DNA of 47,193 nt. Source: CAZYLZ01 sp964648335. Lineage in GTDB: Bacteria; Patescibacteriota; Minisyncoccia; Phycocordibacterales; UBA2100. The translations under genes and the position numbers were made by a program. Numbering within the stretch: the first letter of the stretch is position 1; every line of letters starts with the position of its first letter. Below are positions 38,757-47,193 of this stretch, in pieces. The stretch covers positions 1-47,193 of the forward strand of contig CAZYLZ010000010.1 in NCBI GenBank assembly GCA_964648335.1, given 5' to 3'. The notes under the pieces were generated by a model, which was given only the letters and a program-made list of their open reading frames with translations, was not told the DNA's origin and ran no database searches.

Positions 38757-39776
38757 CTACTTTGTTTCTTCGTACACGAGCTTCGATACCGACGCGATAA
38801 AGCTGGGCAGTTTTTTGATGTCCTTTCCGCGGGTCATGACGCAGAGCGTATAGGGCTTTCCGGGTACGTACACGATGCCGCAGTCGTGCAACTGATAGTT
38901 TTGTGTCCCAGCTGCGCCGGATACATGCTCGCCAAATTTATGCGTGACCTTGATGTAGTTAGGTACTCCAGCCACGAGGCCATCAGAGAACGAAGAATCG
39001 CTCATGATCTTTAGGAGCGTCTCGGAATGAGAGAGTCCTATATAGGTCGCATTGTAGAGGATGCGGAAGAACGATGCGTACGTATGCGTGTCGACGGTGT
39101 ATTCGGTTCCACTCGTAAGAGGTTCGAGTCCGAGATCGTTAAAGAGCTGATTGCGCTCTGTGAGGTCCATGTACTGGGCCAGAATGCCGGTCGCATCGTT
39201 GTCGGACTCTTTGAGCATGTATTCGATAAGCTGGAGGGTGGTATAGATGGTACCGGGAGAGATGGTTTTCTTTGGCGGAAAGAAAGCTTCGGTGACGCCT
39301 GGCGGGCCCTTGTATTCGATCTGATCGCCGAGAATAGGAGACCCTTCGTTTGCGAGCCAAAAGTAGGATATCGCAAGCGGAAGCTTGAAGAGACTGGCCG
39401 GGTCGAACTTGATTTCCTCGTTTATACCGAACCATGGCCCGTTGTTGAGGTCGCGGTAATAGATGCTCGCCTCGTTAATCGTACCGTCTGCTACGTTCTT
39501 CTGTATAAGGCGGGTCACATCGGCCTCGAGGGATTTGCGTGCGCCAACCGAGATCGCCTCGGGCAAGTCCGCACACGAGAGGAGTGGGTTCGTAAACTCG
39601 TGGCCGCGAGCGGTCAGCGCACGCTCTTCGTTATGGCTCGATGCTGTCGGATTTCCCAGTAGGGTTGTAAAAAACAAGGTAACCCCTATGCCTATGACGA
39701 AGCCGCCAGTGGCCAAGAAAGACTTTGACTGGGCGATGGTATGTAAGTTGGCGTACCGCATGCTTGACGTGGACAT
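38757..39776 (-). CDS. class-A beta-lactamase-like serine hydrolase, copy 1
   Basis: 339 residues. N-terminal cytoplasmic residues, then one membrane anchor (about 19-40). SxxK motif PASLFKLPL (Ser128, Lys131), SDN motif KESDNDATG (191-193) and HKFGE (279-283, Lys280) in the KTG position. Shared with copy 2: EFTNPLLSC-like start, INEASIYYRDLNNG, TYASFFRILYNATYI, GLVAGVP and QLHDCGIVY..KPYTLCVMTRGKDI. The strong shared blocks show a tandem duplication. Begins 8 nt after the stop of the giant surface protein (TAAGGT ribosome-like site), so these three genes probably form one transcript and act at the cell surface. Confidence 0.83.
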   Translation of the reverse strand: MSTSSMRYANLHTIAQSKSFLATGGFVIGIGVTLFFTTLLGNPTASSHNEERALTARGHEFTNPLLSCADLPEAISVGARKSLEADVTRLIQKNVADGTINEASIYYRDLNNGPWFGINEEIKFDPASLFKLPLAISYFWLANEGSPILGDQIEYKGPPGVTEAFFPPKKTISPGTIYTTLQLIEYMLKESDNDATGILAQYMDLTERNQLFNDLGLEPLTSGTEYTVDTHTYASFFRILYNATYIGLSHSETLLKIMSDSSFSDGLVAGVPNYIKVTHKFGEHVSGAAGTQNYQLHDCGIVYVPGKPYTLCVMTRGKDIKKLPSFIASVSKLVYEETK

Positions 39777-39784
39777 ACTTTACC

Positions 39785-42700
39785 TTACGGCTGAGTCGAT
39801 GTCGCGGTAGGGTCAATTATCGGCGGGGTCGTTGTACCCGCTTCGCCTGCTGCGGTAGTGCCTGTTATTGGCGCCTGGATGGTGATGGTGCGCTCGGCGG
39901 TGGCCGTGGTGCCGTCAGAATCGGTCGCCGTGTACGTGACGACATGCGTACCAGGGGTCGACGTGTCGAGACTTATGTTCTGGACCTCGACCCCGTCAAA
40001 GAGCATCGTTATACCGAGGTTTTGATCGACGTCGTCGGTAACCGAGGCTCCGAGGTCGCTGTAGCTGTCGCCTACGGCAAGCATGGCTGGGTTTGCTCCG
40101 TTTATGTGGATGACCGGCGCAGCACTTACGGTAGTTGATGCGGTACCGGTCTCGGGCGTGGTGGTGCCAACCTCGCCCTCAGGAGTCGTCGTTCCGTTGT
40201 CTGGGGCCGGTGTGGGGGCTGATGCCGGCGAAGGGGTCGAGCCGCCGCTTGCAGCCGCCCCAGCCGCTGCGTTTGCGCTTTGGATCATCTTGTAGAACTG
40301 GTCGCGGGTGACACAGATGTCGTCGATACAGAGCTCCTTGGTCTTTACCTGGTCGGCCTCGATGGTTTCGGCGTGGATGTGCGAGGCAAAGAGTTCGCCT
40401 ACGACCGCCACTTTGGCGACGATCTGGCCGAAGACCGCCTTGGTGAGCTCGGCGCCCTGGCCGAATGCGGTGTTCATGAGCTCGCCCAAGATACTCGAGA
40501 GGGTAGGAGGTGTCGAGGTGGCACTTGATGTTGCAATACCAAAGCCCGCTGCGACGTCCTGGATTACGTTGCCGACACCCATATCGAAGCTGGTATTGAG
40601 TGAGACCATGATTCGTGCGTAACATGCATTGTCTGGAACTGTATCGTCAACTTCCTTCATCTCATCACGAAGTGCAATATCACAGCCTACAACAGCATTT
40701 GACGATGTGGCCATGCCTGCGGCATTGACGTAGCCCTCAAGTGCCTGGCCCACGATATATCCAGGTCTGTTCGCACGCATACCGACGCCAGGTACCGACG
40801 ATGAGGTAATTCTATCTCCTTTTTTAATGTCACCGCCTTCAAGAGAGACTATTACTGGTACACGTCCCACGAGTGCAACACGCGTCGCCCGATCGTTTGA
40901 ACTGCCCATGACGGTGTGTGGCGAAGTCGAAATGACGCCAAGTAAGTCTTTTTCAAACTTAGACCGGGTACGCGTTACGGAACCAAGTACGTTCATTGAT
41001 CCCGAAACTAACATTCCAGGTAGCAGCGCTTCGCCCGGGGTGCCTAAATACGATTCGGCAAGATCGGCTCCTGTAATTACATCTGACGTGGAAGATTCGT
41101 TACTGCTGATAGTTGTCGCGAGGTTGGCACCAGCAGGCTGAGTGTGTCCACCTGGGGGATCGTCAATCCATACGCGCAAATAGGCAATGTCGAAATGACG
41201 ATGCGCGCCTCCAGTCTGTGGGATCGCCATCAAGGCAACCGGTGCCAAGTCGGCACTCGGCATGGTCGCTCCTGGGCTCGTCGGTGTTCCGTGTTGAGCA
41301 ACTACTTTTCCGTTAATGAGGAAGTACGCAGTCGATGACGCGACTTCGATACGAAGTGTTTGGAATAGTGGCGAACCGGTGACTGCTCCTGTCGATGTCG
41401 AGATGCCTGTATCGGTAAGTGTCTGCGTGTTGCCTTTTCGCGAGACTGCAGACCAATTTGCTGCTGTGGTTGACGCGATAAAGTACACTCCGTTTACGGG
41501 AACCGTTGCGGTATCTGCGCCTGGGAGCGCTCCAGTGAATCCAACGATAAACATGGTACTCGAGGTGGCTTGCGTCAGACGCACCTGAGCTTCGATTGCA
41601 GGGCTCGACGACGCTGCTGCGGCCAGGTTCCATGTTCTCAGCGCAACACCTTCGCCAGCTGTTCCTGCAGCGTTTACGCCTGTCGAGATACGACCAAAGC
41701 CTATACTCGTAGAAGCAGCAGGGATCACTCCGATTCTACCATCTGAGTCCGCATCGAATGCAAAGTTTCCACAAATATTGGCGAGGTCCGTACCGGATGT
41801 TCCATCTGCGATGTTTACACCACCGAAGTTATCGCATGCAAGATACTTCCACGTGCTGTAGATGCGTCCTGCAACCGTGAGCTGGTCGCGGAGACCTCCG
41901 CCGCCCATACTGGTCGATGTGCCTATACCTACGCGGGCGTAATCGAGGTTTCCGGTGGTGGTGGCATTGGCATAAATAAGTGGGTGCTGACCGATGCCCC
42001 AGTTCGAAGTGGTGCCGATAGCAAATACGGGACGTGTCTCATCACCGGCATTGTTTGATATAACCGTCAGGCTCGCAAATGGGCTCGTCGAGCCGATTCC
42101 GAAATCTCCCGTCGCGCTGAGGGTGAATGCAGACAGCGAACTAGTGGCATACGAATCGCTCGTTGTTCCGATATAGAGGTTGCCGCCCATGCTGCTGAAC
42201 AGCCAGTGTTTGAGGTCAGTTCCGGCTCCCGAATCCGAAAGGACGAGATTCTTCCCGGTAGTGGTTGCGATCTGAAGTGAAGCAAACGGGGTCGTAGTTC
42301 CAAGGCCGAGATTTCCGACCGAACCATCGAAGAAGAATTGCGAGAGACCCGAATCTCCAAATCGGACTGTCGAAGATGCGAAGAGACCGCCGGTAAGCTG
42401 GATTGCGGTCGAAGTTCCATTTACAACTGTTGCGCCATAGGTACTGGTGATGAAGGGGAAGCTGCCTCCGCCAGACGACTGATCTTGTGCACAGCCAAAC
42501 TGTCCGTTTGCCCACTGGAGGAAGAAGCCGGTGTTACAGGTGTTGAGGTTTGCTCCGTAGAAGAGCGAGGTAGAAGCGGTGCTGGTGAAAAGGGCAGATG
42601 TCGTTGCGTTGCCTTGTACGAGGAGGTTGCCTGTCGTGGTTGCTCCGCCGGCGACGGTAAGACCACCCTTTTGAGTACCGTCACCGATCGTTGAAGACGC

Positions 42701-45700
42701 GGTTGCATAAAGACCGGTCGTGAAGCCGATCAAGGTTGATGTCGCATTTGCCGCAGTGGCCCCAAACGTACCCGTAGTGAATGGGAATCCGAAGGTCGAT
42801 CCGCTCGATCCGCCGACACAGACTCCGCCGATCGAGAAGCATCCGCCGGCAAGGTCGATGCCACGTGCGAAGGTAGAGGTCGCGGCAGCGCCTGTGATAT
42901 TGAGATAGTTTGCGGAAAGCCCTGTTGCGAATGTCGAGGTTCCGGCCGTCGTGTTAGGGATACTGAAGAGCGTCGTGGTCGAGAAGGTCGCAGTGGACGA
43001 AGAGATGAGGAATGCGAGGTTGTTGAACGAGCCGTTGGTCGTCGTTGAGAGGTTAAGCGACAAGAATGCGGATGGCGATGAGGTACCGATGCCTACGTTA
43101 CCGAGAGTATAGGCAAGAGCGGTCGACGATGTACCGACGGTAAACCATTGGCTTGCTGGCGTATTGGTTCGTCGAGAGAGCGTTTTGTTGTATCCGGCAT
43201 TCGAGCTGATTGGCGCACGATAGATAGTTGTTCCAAATGTGTAGACATAGTCACCAACAATGACAGCGGGTACCGTCGTAGCCCCTGCCGCTACCGTGTA
43301 GCCCGTTGTGGTCCAGCTGGTCGGGTCGGCAACGGGTGCGCGGTAGATGGCGGTGCTGCTAAAGCCGCCCAAGAGATAGACATAGTCCCCGACAATAACC
43401 ACCTGCGAATCGCTGATAGCAACCGGCAACGACTGGCTCGTCTTGCTCCACACCGTAGGATTTGCGAGCGAAGCTCGGTAGATAGCGCTCGTATCAACCG
43501 ACCCGGTCGTCTGACCACCGAATAGGTAGACGTAGTCGCCGATCACGGTAAGAGCCGAATCCGAGAGGTTTACGGGTAACGTTGCTCCGGTGTTGGTCCA
43601 GCTCGTCGGACTGTTTACCGGTGCACGGTAGATGACGTTTGTTTGTCCCGTATTGTATCCACCGAATAGGTATACGTAGTCGCCGATGATGGCTGCCTGC
43701 GAAGACGAAAGGTTACCTGGCAAGGTAGCTCCGGTGTTGGTCCAGCTCGTCGGGTTGGTTACTGGTGCACGGTAGATGACGTTGGTATCGGAACCGGTCG
43801 AACCGCCAAAGAGGTACACGTAGTCGCCGATGACCACCGATTGCGAGAGACTCAATGAGCCGGGGAGTGTCGAACCGGTGTTGGTCCAGCTCGCAGGGTT
43901 GCTCATAGGTGCTCGGTAGATGACGTTCGTCGCGGCTCCGTTATTGCCACCAAAGAGGTAGATGTAGTCGCCGAGAATGGACGCCTGAGAGAATGTGAGT
44001 GTGCCAGGGAGCGACGCGCCGGTGCTCGTAAATCCAGACTCGGCAAGCTGGTAACGAACGGACGCAGAATTGGAAAGAGCCGTCCAATTGTTTGAATGCG
44101 GAGTCGTCGATGAGTACGAGTTTCTGAACTCGATCATGCCGCCCGACTCGCGCAGGCCGTATCCATTAGCTGCGGCCTGCCCGAGGGAGCCGAAGTTGAG
44201 ATACCGGCTCGAGCCCTCGAGGTAGAGATTGCCAAAGAGATCGACTGTCGAGGATGCGTTCGCGCTCGTGGTGCCTATCGTGAGAGCATTTGCAAAATAT
44301 GCTCTGCCCGTCGTCGTCGCTCCGCCATTGATAGTGAGTCCTGTCGTTGTAGAACCTCCACCAATCGTGGTCGAGCCGGTATTGCTGAGTGAGAAGAAGG
44401 TCGAGGTCGCGGTGTTGGTGGACGATGCGATAAGGAATATGAGGTTCGAGTTCATTACTTCGCCGGCGTTGGCATAGAACGAGTACTTACCGATGGCTGC
44501 TGCGGTGGTAGTTCCGAACATCGCGCGAGATGCAAAGTAAGAGTTACCAGTGGTTGTTGCACCTCCGTTTATAGAAAGTCCACCGATTGCACTTCCGTCA
44601 CCGATCGTAGATGACGATATTGACCACAAACCGTTGGTGTAGATAAGGCCGGTTGTGGTGGCGAAGCCGGTGAAGAACTTGGTGGCAAAGAGGTTGGTGC
44701 TCGATGCGGTCGATGCAAAGAGGGCAGTAGAGGTACCTTGGCCGCCCGAGAAGAAGAGGTTGGTGGTGGAGGCGAGGGAGGCGAAGAAGGCGGTGGAGGT
44801 GGCGTTGCCCGAGACCAAGAGGTTGCCAGTCGTGGTTGCACCGCCGGCGATTGTAAGACCGCCTCTCTGCGTACCGTTGCCGATTGTCGACGAGGCGTTT
44901 ACGAAGAATCCGATCGTAGTGGACGGCGATAGGTAGCCTGAAACGCCGTTTACCATGCTCCATGCCTCGCCAAATCCGGCCGAGCCCGATCCGCAGGCGA
45001 CTCCGGTATTGGTGAGAAGCCCGATTGACGAGAACTGCGCACAGCCTGCCGTGCCGCCGGCGTTCGATACGATGAGTCCGGTGGTAGAGGCGATACCAGT
45101 GTTGCTGATGGTAAAGAGGGTAGAGGTTGCTGACGCGGTCGATGAGCCGATGGTAAAGAGGCTTGTATTCGATACACTGTCGGTCGGGTTTGCATGAATA
45201 CTGAAGCGCGCAAACGGCGACGTGGAGCCAATGCCGACGAAGACGCTGTTTCGCTCGAGGCCGCCTAGCGCGAGGCCGTTGCTTATGGATATGAGCGCGC
45301 CTGCACCGATTGCGGTAGAGGTCGCGAGGTCTGGGGCGCCGACGTCCGCGAGAGTTCCGACGAGCGTTGTCGATGTTCCGGTGGTGTTGGTCTGTCCCGC
45401 AAAATAGCCGAGAGCGACGTTGAACGATCCGGTCGAATTAGCGACGAGCGCGCTGTTACCGAGGGCATTGTTGTACGATCCGCTCGAGTTTACGTTTAAG
45501 GAGCTTGCTCCGATAGCGTTATTGAACGACCCGGTCGAGTTTGCCGCAAGCGAGTTGCTGCCAAACGCGTTGTTCTCGCTTCCGCTCACGTTAAAGTAGA
45601 GAGCCGCGTTTCCGAGTGCGTTGTTATGTGATCCGACCGTGTTCGACAACAGTGCGGTGTGACCAAATGCATTGTTGTCACCACCATACGTGTTATTAAG

Positions 45701-47193
45701 CATGGCGTTCCATCCGAGAGCGTTGTTGTCGGCGCCGTCGCTGTTAAACTGGAGTGCCTGGACGCCGATTGCGGTATTGTTGTAGCCTGAAGCGTTTTCG
45801 TTGAGTGCTTGGTACCCGATCGCCACGTTACTGTTTCCGGTCGATTCTCCGGTGGTCGTTCCTGCGAGCGCCTGGAGTCCGACAGCAAAGTTATACGTAA
45901 ACGACGACGTAGTGGCGTTTTGCATGGCTCCGTTGCCGATTGCATAGTTATATGCTCCGGCGAGATTAGAAACTCCGGCTGCACCGCCAAAGAAGTAGTT
46001 GTTGAGCGTCGTCGAACCTTGTGCAAGTGACGTGCCGTTTAAGAGATAGCCGGTAGACGAAGTCGCATTGAAGTACGATGCCAAGATATCGCTTGCAACC
46101 GAGAGTCCGCGGTACGGAGACGAAGTACCGACTCCTACGTTCTGTGCAAAGTACGCGAGGCCGGTGGTGGTAGCGCCGCCGTTGACCGTAAGGCCGCCAG
46201 TGAGCGTTCCGTTACCGATGGTGCTCGACGCAAGAGAGTAGAGACCTGCGGTAAAGCCCATGAGCGTCGAGGTTGCGTTTGCAGTGATCGCACCGAAGGT
46301 GGTTGGGGTGAAGGGGAACGAGCCACCTCCACCGACCGCATCTGCTGCGCAGCCAAAGGTTCCACCGGTCCAGGTGAGGACAAATCCGCCCGAGCAGCTG
46401 GTGAGTCCAGAGCCGAAGAAGTTGGTGGTCGAGGCAATTCCGGCGTAGAGGTTGGTAGCGGTTGCAAACGTTCCTGCAAATGACTGGAGCGTGGTCGAGC
46501 CCGATATCCAGAGGTTGGCCGACGCAAAGAGTCCGGTCGAGGTGGCGTTGCCGGTGAGGAGGCGGGTCGAGTACTGCTGGGTCGATGAGGCAGTTGTTGC
46601 AAATAATGCGCTTGTCGTCGCATTGCCGGTGATGACGACGTCGCCCTTGTTGTCGATCGTAAAGAGCGATGTCGTTGCGCTTGCAGTTGACGAAGCAACG
46701 ACAAAGAGCATCGGCGTTATAGTGTCGCTCGTATTGCCATGGATCGAGAGGCGAGCCCATGGAGATGAGGTACCGACGCCGATGTTTCCTGTGTCTTGTA
46801 TGCGGAGTCGTTCGCGAGATATGCTGTTTGTGAGGAGCGAAAGCGAGAAGTCGGTATCGCCGCCAACAGCTCGGTTTGTCCGGATCGCGGCGATTCTGCC
46901 GAGTGCCGAGTTCGATGTCGTGACGTTAAAGTCGATCCGTGCTTCGGTATTGTTGTTCGCGCTTGCATTGGTAAGCGTGAGCTGCGTCATGCCAAGCCCT
47001 GCGGCAGTATTCACGATCTGGAGCGGCGAAATCGGGCTTGGGGTCCCGATGCCGACGTATCCAGCAAAGTAAGCCTGACCTGTTGTCGTAGCACCACCGC
47101 TGATGGTTAGACCTGTTGTCGTAGCACCACCACCAATAGTCGACGAAGCCAGTGCGTAGATACCATTCGTGAATCCAATGAGAGTCGAGGTTG
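39785..47193 (-). CDS. giant modular surface protein (N-terminus outside the window)
   Basis: About 2,470 residues are visible and the frame stays open to the edge, so the true start lies beyond 47193. Very rich in Thr, Ser, Gly, Ala, Asn; few charged residues. Order from the N-terminal side: repeated modules with IGxGTxxGGLTxxGGATTTG, VGIGTSSP, GNATTSALF and TASSTxLF (47193-45965); a YadA-head-like region of 17-residue repeats (45375-45960); more modules (45350-44040); a six-blade Kelch-like region (43190-44035); more modules (43130-41880); a cysteine-containing DADSDGRIGV segment, then a LamG/concanavalin-like domain (about 41700-41150); a DLAESYLGTPGEALLPG / GRVPVIVSLEGGDIKKGD domain (41070-40290) of tail-fibre style; a Pro/Thr linker; one Ig-like domain (VIHINGANPAMLAVGDSY, 40090-39860); and a Thr/Pro-rich end STQP. 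Probably an adhesin or S-layer-like fibre, exported by SecA. Role in host contact is inference. Confidence 0.85.
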   Translation of the reverse strand, partial: TSTLIGFTNGIYALASSTIGGGATTTGLTISGGATTTGQAYFAGYVGIGTPSPISPLQIVNTAAGLGMTQLTLTNASANNNTEARIDFNVTTSNSALGRIAAIRTNRAVGGDTDFSLSLLTNSISRERLRIQDTGNIGVGTSSPWARLSIHGNTSDTITPMLFVVASSTASATTSLFTIDNKGDVVITGNATTSALFATTASSTQQYSTRLLTGNATSTGLFASANLWISGSTTLQSFAGTFATATNLYAGIASTTNFFGSGLTSCSGGFVLTWTGGTFGCAADAVGGGGSFPFTPTTFGAITANATSTLMGFTAGLYSLASSTIGNGTLTGGLTVNGGATTTGLAYFAQNVGVGTSSPYRGLSVASDILASYFNATSSTGYLLNGTSLAQGSTTLNNYFFGGAAGVSNLAGAYNYAIGNGAMQNATTSSFTYNFAVGLQALAGTTTGESTGNSNVAIGYQALNENASGYNNTAIGVQALQFNSDGADNNALGWNAMLNNTYGGDNNAFGHTALLSNTVGSHNNALGNAALYFNVSGSENNAFGSNSLAANSTGSFNNAIGASSLNVNSSGSYNNALGNSALVANSTGSFNVALGYFAGQTNTTGTSTTLVGTLADVGAPDLATSTAIGAGALISISNGLALGGLERNSVFVGIGSTSPFARFSIHANPTDSVSNTSLFTIGSSTASATSTLFTISNTGIASTTGLIVSNAGGTAGCAQFSSIGLLTNTGVACGSGSAGFGEAWSMVNGVSGYLSPSTTIGFFVNASSTIGNGTQRGGLTIAGGATTTGNLLVSGNATSTAFFASLASTTNLFFSGGQGTSTALFASTASSTNLFATKFFTGFATTTGLIYTNGLWSISSSTIGDGSAIGGLSINGGATTTGNSYFASRAMFGTTTAAAIGKYSFYANAGEVMNSNLIFLIASSTNTATSTFFSLSNTGSTTIGGGSTTTGLTINGGATTTGRAYFANALTIGTTSANASSTVDLFGNLYLEGSSRYLNFGSLGQAAANGYGLRESGGMIEFRNSYSSTTPHSNNWTALSNSASVRYQLAESGFTSTGASLPGTLTFSQASILGDYIYLFGGNNGAATNVIYRAPMSNPASWTNTGSTLPGSLSLSQSVVIGDYVYLFGGSTGSDTNVIYRAPVTNPTSWTNTGATLPGNLSSSQAAIIGDYVYLFGGYNTGQTNVIYRAPVNSPTSWTNTGATLPVNLSDSALTVIGDYVYLFGGQTTGSVDTSAIYRASLANPTVWSKTSQSLPVAISDSQVVIVGDYVYLLGGFSSTAIYRAPVADPTSWTTTGYTVAAGATTVPAVIVGDYVYTFGTTIYRAPISSNAGYNKTLSRRTNTPASQWFTVGTSSTALAYTLGNVGIGTSSPSAFLSLNLSTTTNGSFNNLAFLISSSTATFSTTTLFSIPNTTAGTSTFATGLSANYLNITGAAATSTFARGIDLAGGCFSIGGVCVGGSSGSTFGFPFTTGTFGATAANATSTLIGFTTGLYATASSTIGDGTQKGGLTVAGGATTTGNLLVQGNATTSALFTSTASTSLFYGANLNTCNTGFFLQWANGQFGCAQDQSSGGGSFPFITSTYGATVVNGTSTAIQLTGGLFASSTVRFGDSGLSQFFFDGSVGNLGLGTTTPFASLQIATTTGKNLVLSDSGAGTDLKHWLFSSMGGNLYIGTTSDSYATSSLSAFTLSATGDFGIGSTSPFASLTVISNNAGDETRPVFAIGTTSNWGIGQHPLIYANATTTGNLDYARVGIGTSTSMGGGGLRDQLTVAGRIYSTWKYLACDNFGGVNIADGTSGTDLANICGNFAFDADSDGRIGVIPAASTSIGFGRISTGVNAAGTAGEGVALRTWNLAAAASSSPAIEAQVRLTQATSSTMFIVGFTGALPGADTATVPVNGVYFIASTTAANWSAVSRKGNTQTLTDTGISTSTGAVTGSPLFQTLRIEVASSTAYFLINGKVVAQHGTPTSPGATMPSADLAPVALMAIPQTGGAHRHFDIAYLRVWIDDPPGGHTQPAGANLATTISSNESSTSDVITGADLAESYLGTPGEALLPGMLVSGSMNVLGSVTRTRSKFEKDLLGVISTSPHTVMGSSNDRATRVALVGRVPVIVSLEGGDIKKGDRITSSSVPGVGMRANRPGYIVGQALEGYVNAAGMATSSNAVVGCDIALRDEMKEVDDTVPDNACYARIMVSLNTSFDMGVGNVIQDVAAGFGIATSSATSTPPTLSSILGELMNTAFGQGAELTKAVFGQIVAKVAVVGELFASHIHAETIEADQVKTKELCIDDICVTRDQFYKMIQSANAAAGAAASGGSTPSPASAPTPAPDNGTTTPEGEVGTTTPETGTASTTVSAAPVIHINGANPAMLAVGDSYSDLGASVTDDVDQNLGITMLFDGVEVQNISLDTSTPGTHVVTYTATDSDGTTATAERTITIQAPITGTTAAGEAGTTTPPIIDPTATSTQP
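43190..44035 (-). repeat. Kelch-like tandem repeats inside the giant protein
   Basis: Six copies of about 48 residues (about 144 bp) with IGDYVYLFGG, NVIYRAPV, NPTSWTNTG, TLPGxLS. The last two copies are degenerate and shorter (IVGDYVYLLGG; IVGDYVYTFG). The pattern fits a six-blade beta-propeller. Copies 2 and 3 are close at nucleotide level. Confidence 0.8.
45375..45960 (-). repeat. 17-residue YadA-head-like repeats inside the giant protein
   Basis: About eleven copies; eight have exactly 17 residues (51 bp). Consensus NNAxGxxALxxNxxGSx, e.g. NNALGNAALYFNVSGSE and NNAIGASSLNVNSSGSY. The NxAxG/NxAIG step and 14-17-residue period match the left-handed beta-roll of trimeric autotransporter heads. 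Confidence 0.82.

Noticed and set aside
45375..45960. CRISPR array
   Set aside because: The 51-bp periodicity is continuous coding sequence without repeat/spacer alternation.

Overview
The window looks like chromosomal DNA of a Candidate Phyla Radiation (Patescibacteria) bacterium, most likely of the Parcubacteria/Paceibacteria group. Reasons: a giant Thr/Ser/Gly-rich modular surface protein of the kind common in those genomes (TTG.L.V.GNATTS-type modules), a SecA with an insertion in its first nucleotide-binding domain and no C-terminal zinc motif, very compact gene packing with ATGA overlaps, and a surface-glycan locus without matching central metabolism. TGA is used as a stop throughout, so the code is standard and code-25 lineages are excluded. 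The lineage call is inference from protein style; no rRNA or tRNA gene is present.

Layout. 1-3.2 kb: an inositol-monophosphatase-family enzyme cut by the window edge (-), a small four-helix membrane protein (+), an exported CYTH-like protein and a phosphomannomutase-type HAD enzyme (-), and a 50-residue membrane protein missed by size cut-offs (-). 3.4-8.7 kb: a tightly overlapping + operon of glycan-tailoring genes (zinc-ribbon methyltransferase, APH-fold kinase, GT4 glycosyltransferase, polysaccharide deacetylase, GNAT/FemAB-like acyltransferase, methyltransferase). 8.8-12.7 kb: a VTC-domain / DUF4956 / CotH-like beta-helix cassette with its own promoter. 12.7-21 kb: nucleotide-sugar dehydrogenase, epimerase, cupin (-), GT4 glycosyltransferase, methyltransferase, DegT aminotransferase, TylF-type methyltransferase, a large glycosyltransferase-like protein, and a CMP-sugar synthetase (-). 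21-31.7 kb: methyltransferase, KdsC-like phosphatase in a cassette flanked by 137-bp direct repeats, a small unknown protein, a radical-SAM protein, a P-loop kinase, a TIM-barrel sugar isomerase, an SDR, a NeuB-like synthase, a second KdsC-like phosphatase, a PQ-loop mini-transporter, a Wzx-type flippase and a GmhA-like SIS isomerase. 31.8-34 kb: an O-antigen ligase/polymerase (Wzy/WaaL) with a TPR tail. 34-35 kb: about 950 bp of AT-rich intergenic DNA with terminators, a 19-residue lysine-rich ORF and a structured secA leader. 35-37.7 kb: secA and an overlapping zinc-ribbon gene. 37.7-47.2 kb (-): two tandem class-A beta-lactamase-like proteins and the giant surface protein, whose start lies outside the window.

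Together the genes outline production and export of a decorated surface polysaccharide or glycoprotein glycan containing a nonulosonic-acid-like sugar: isomerase, synthase, phosphatase and CMP-activation steps can all be assigned candidates, followed by glycosyltransfer, methylation, acylation, flipping and polymerisation/ligation. SecA and the giant protein would provide a protein surface layer. Two kinds of translation start are visible: genes with good Shine-Dalgarno sites, and a large class with a TANNNT -10 box exactly 6 nt before the ATG, which implies leaderless mRNAs.
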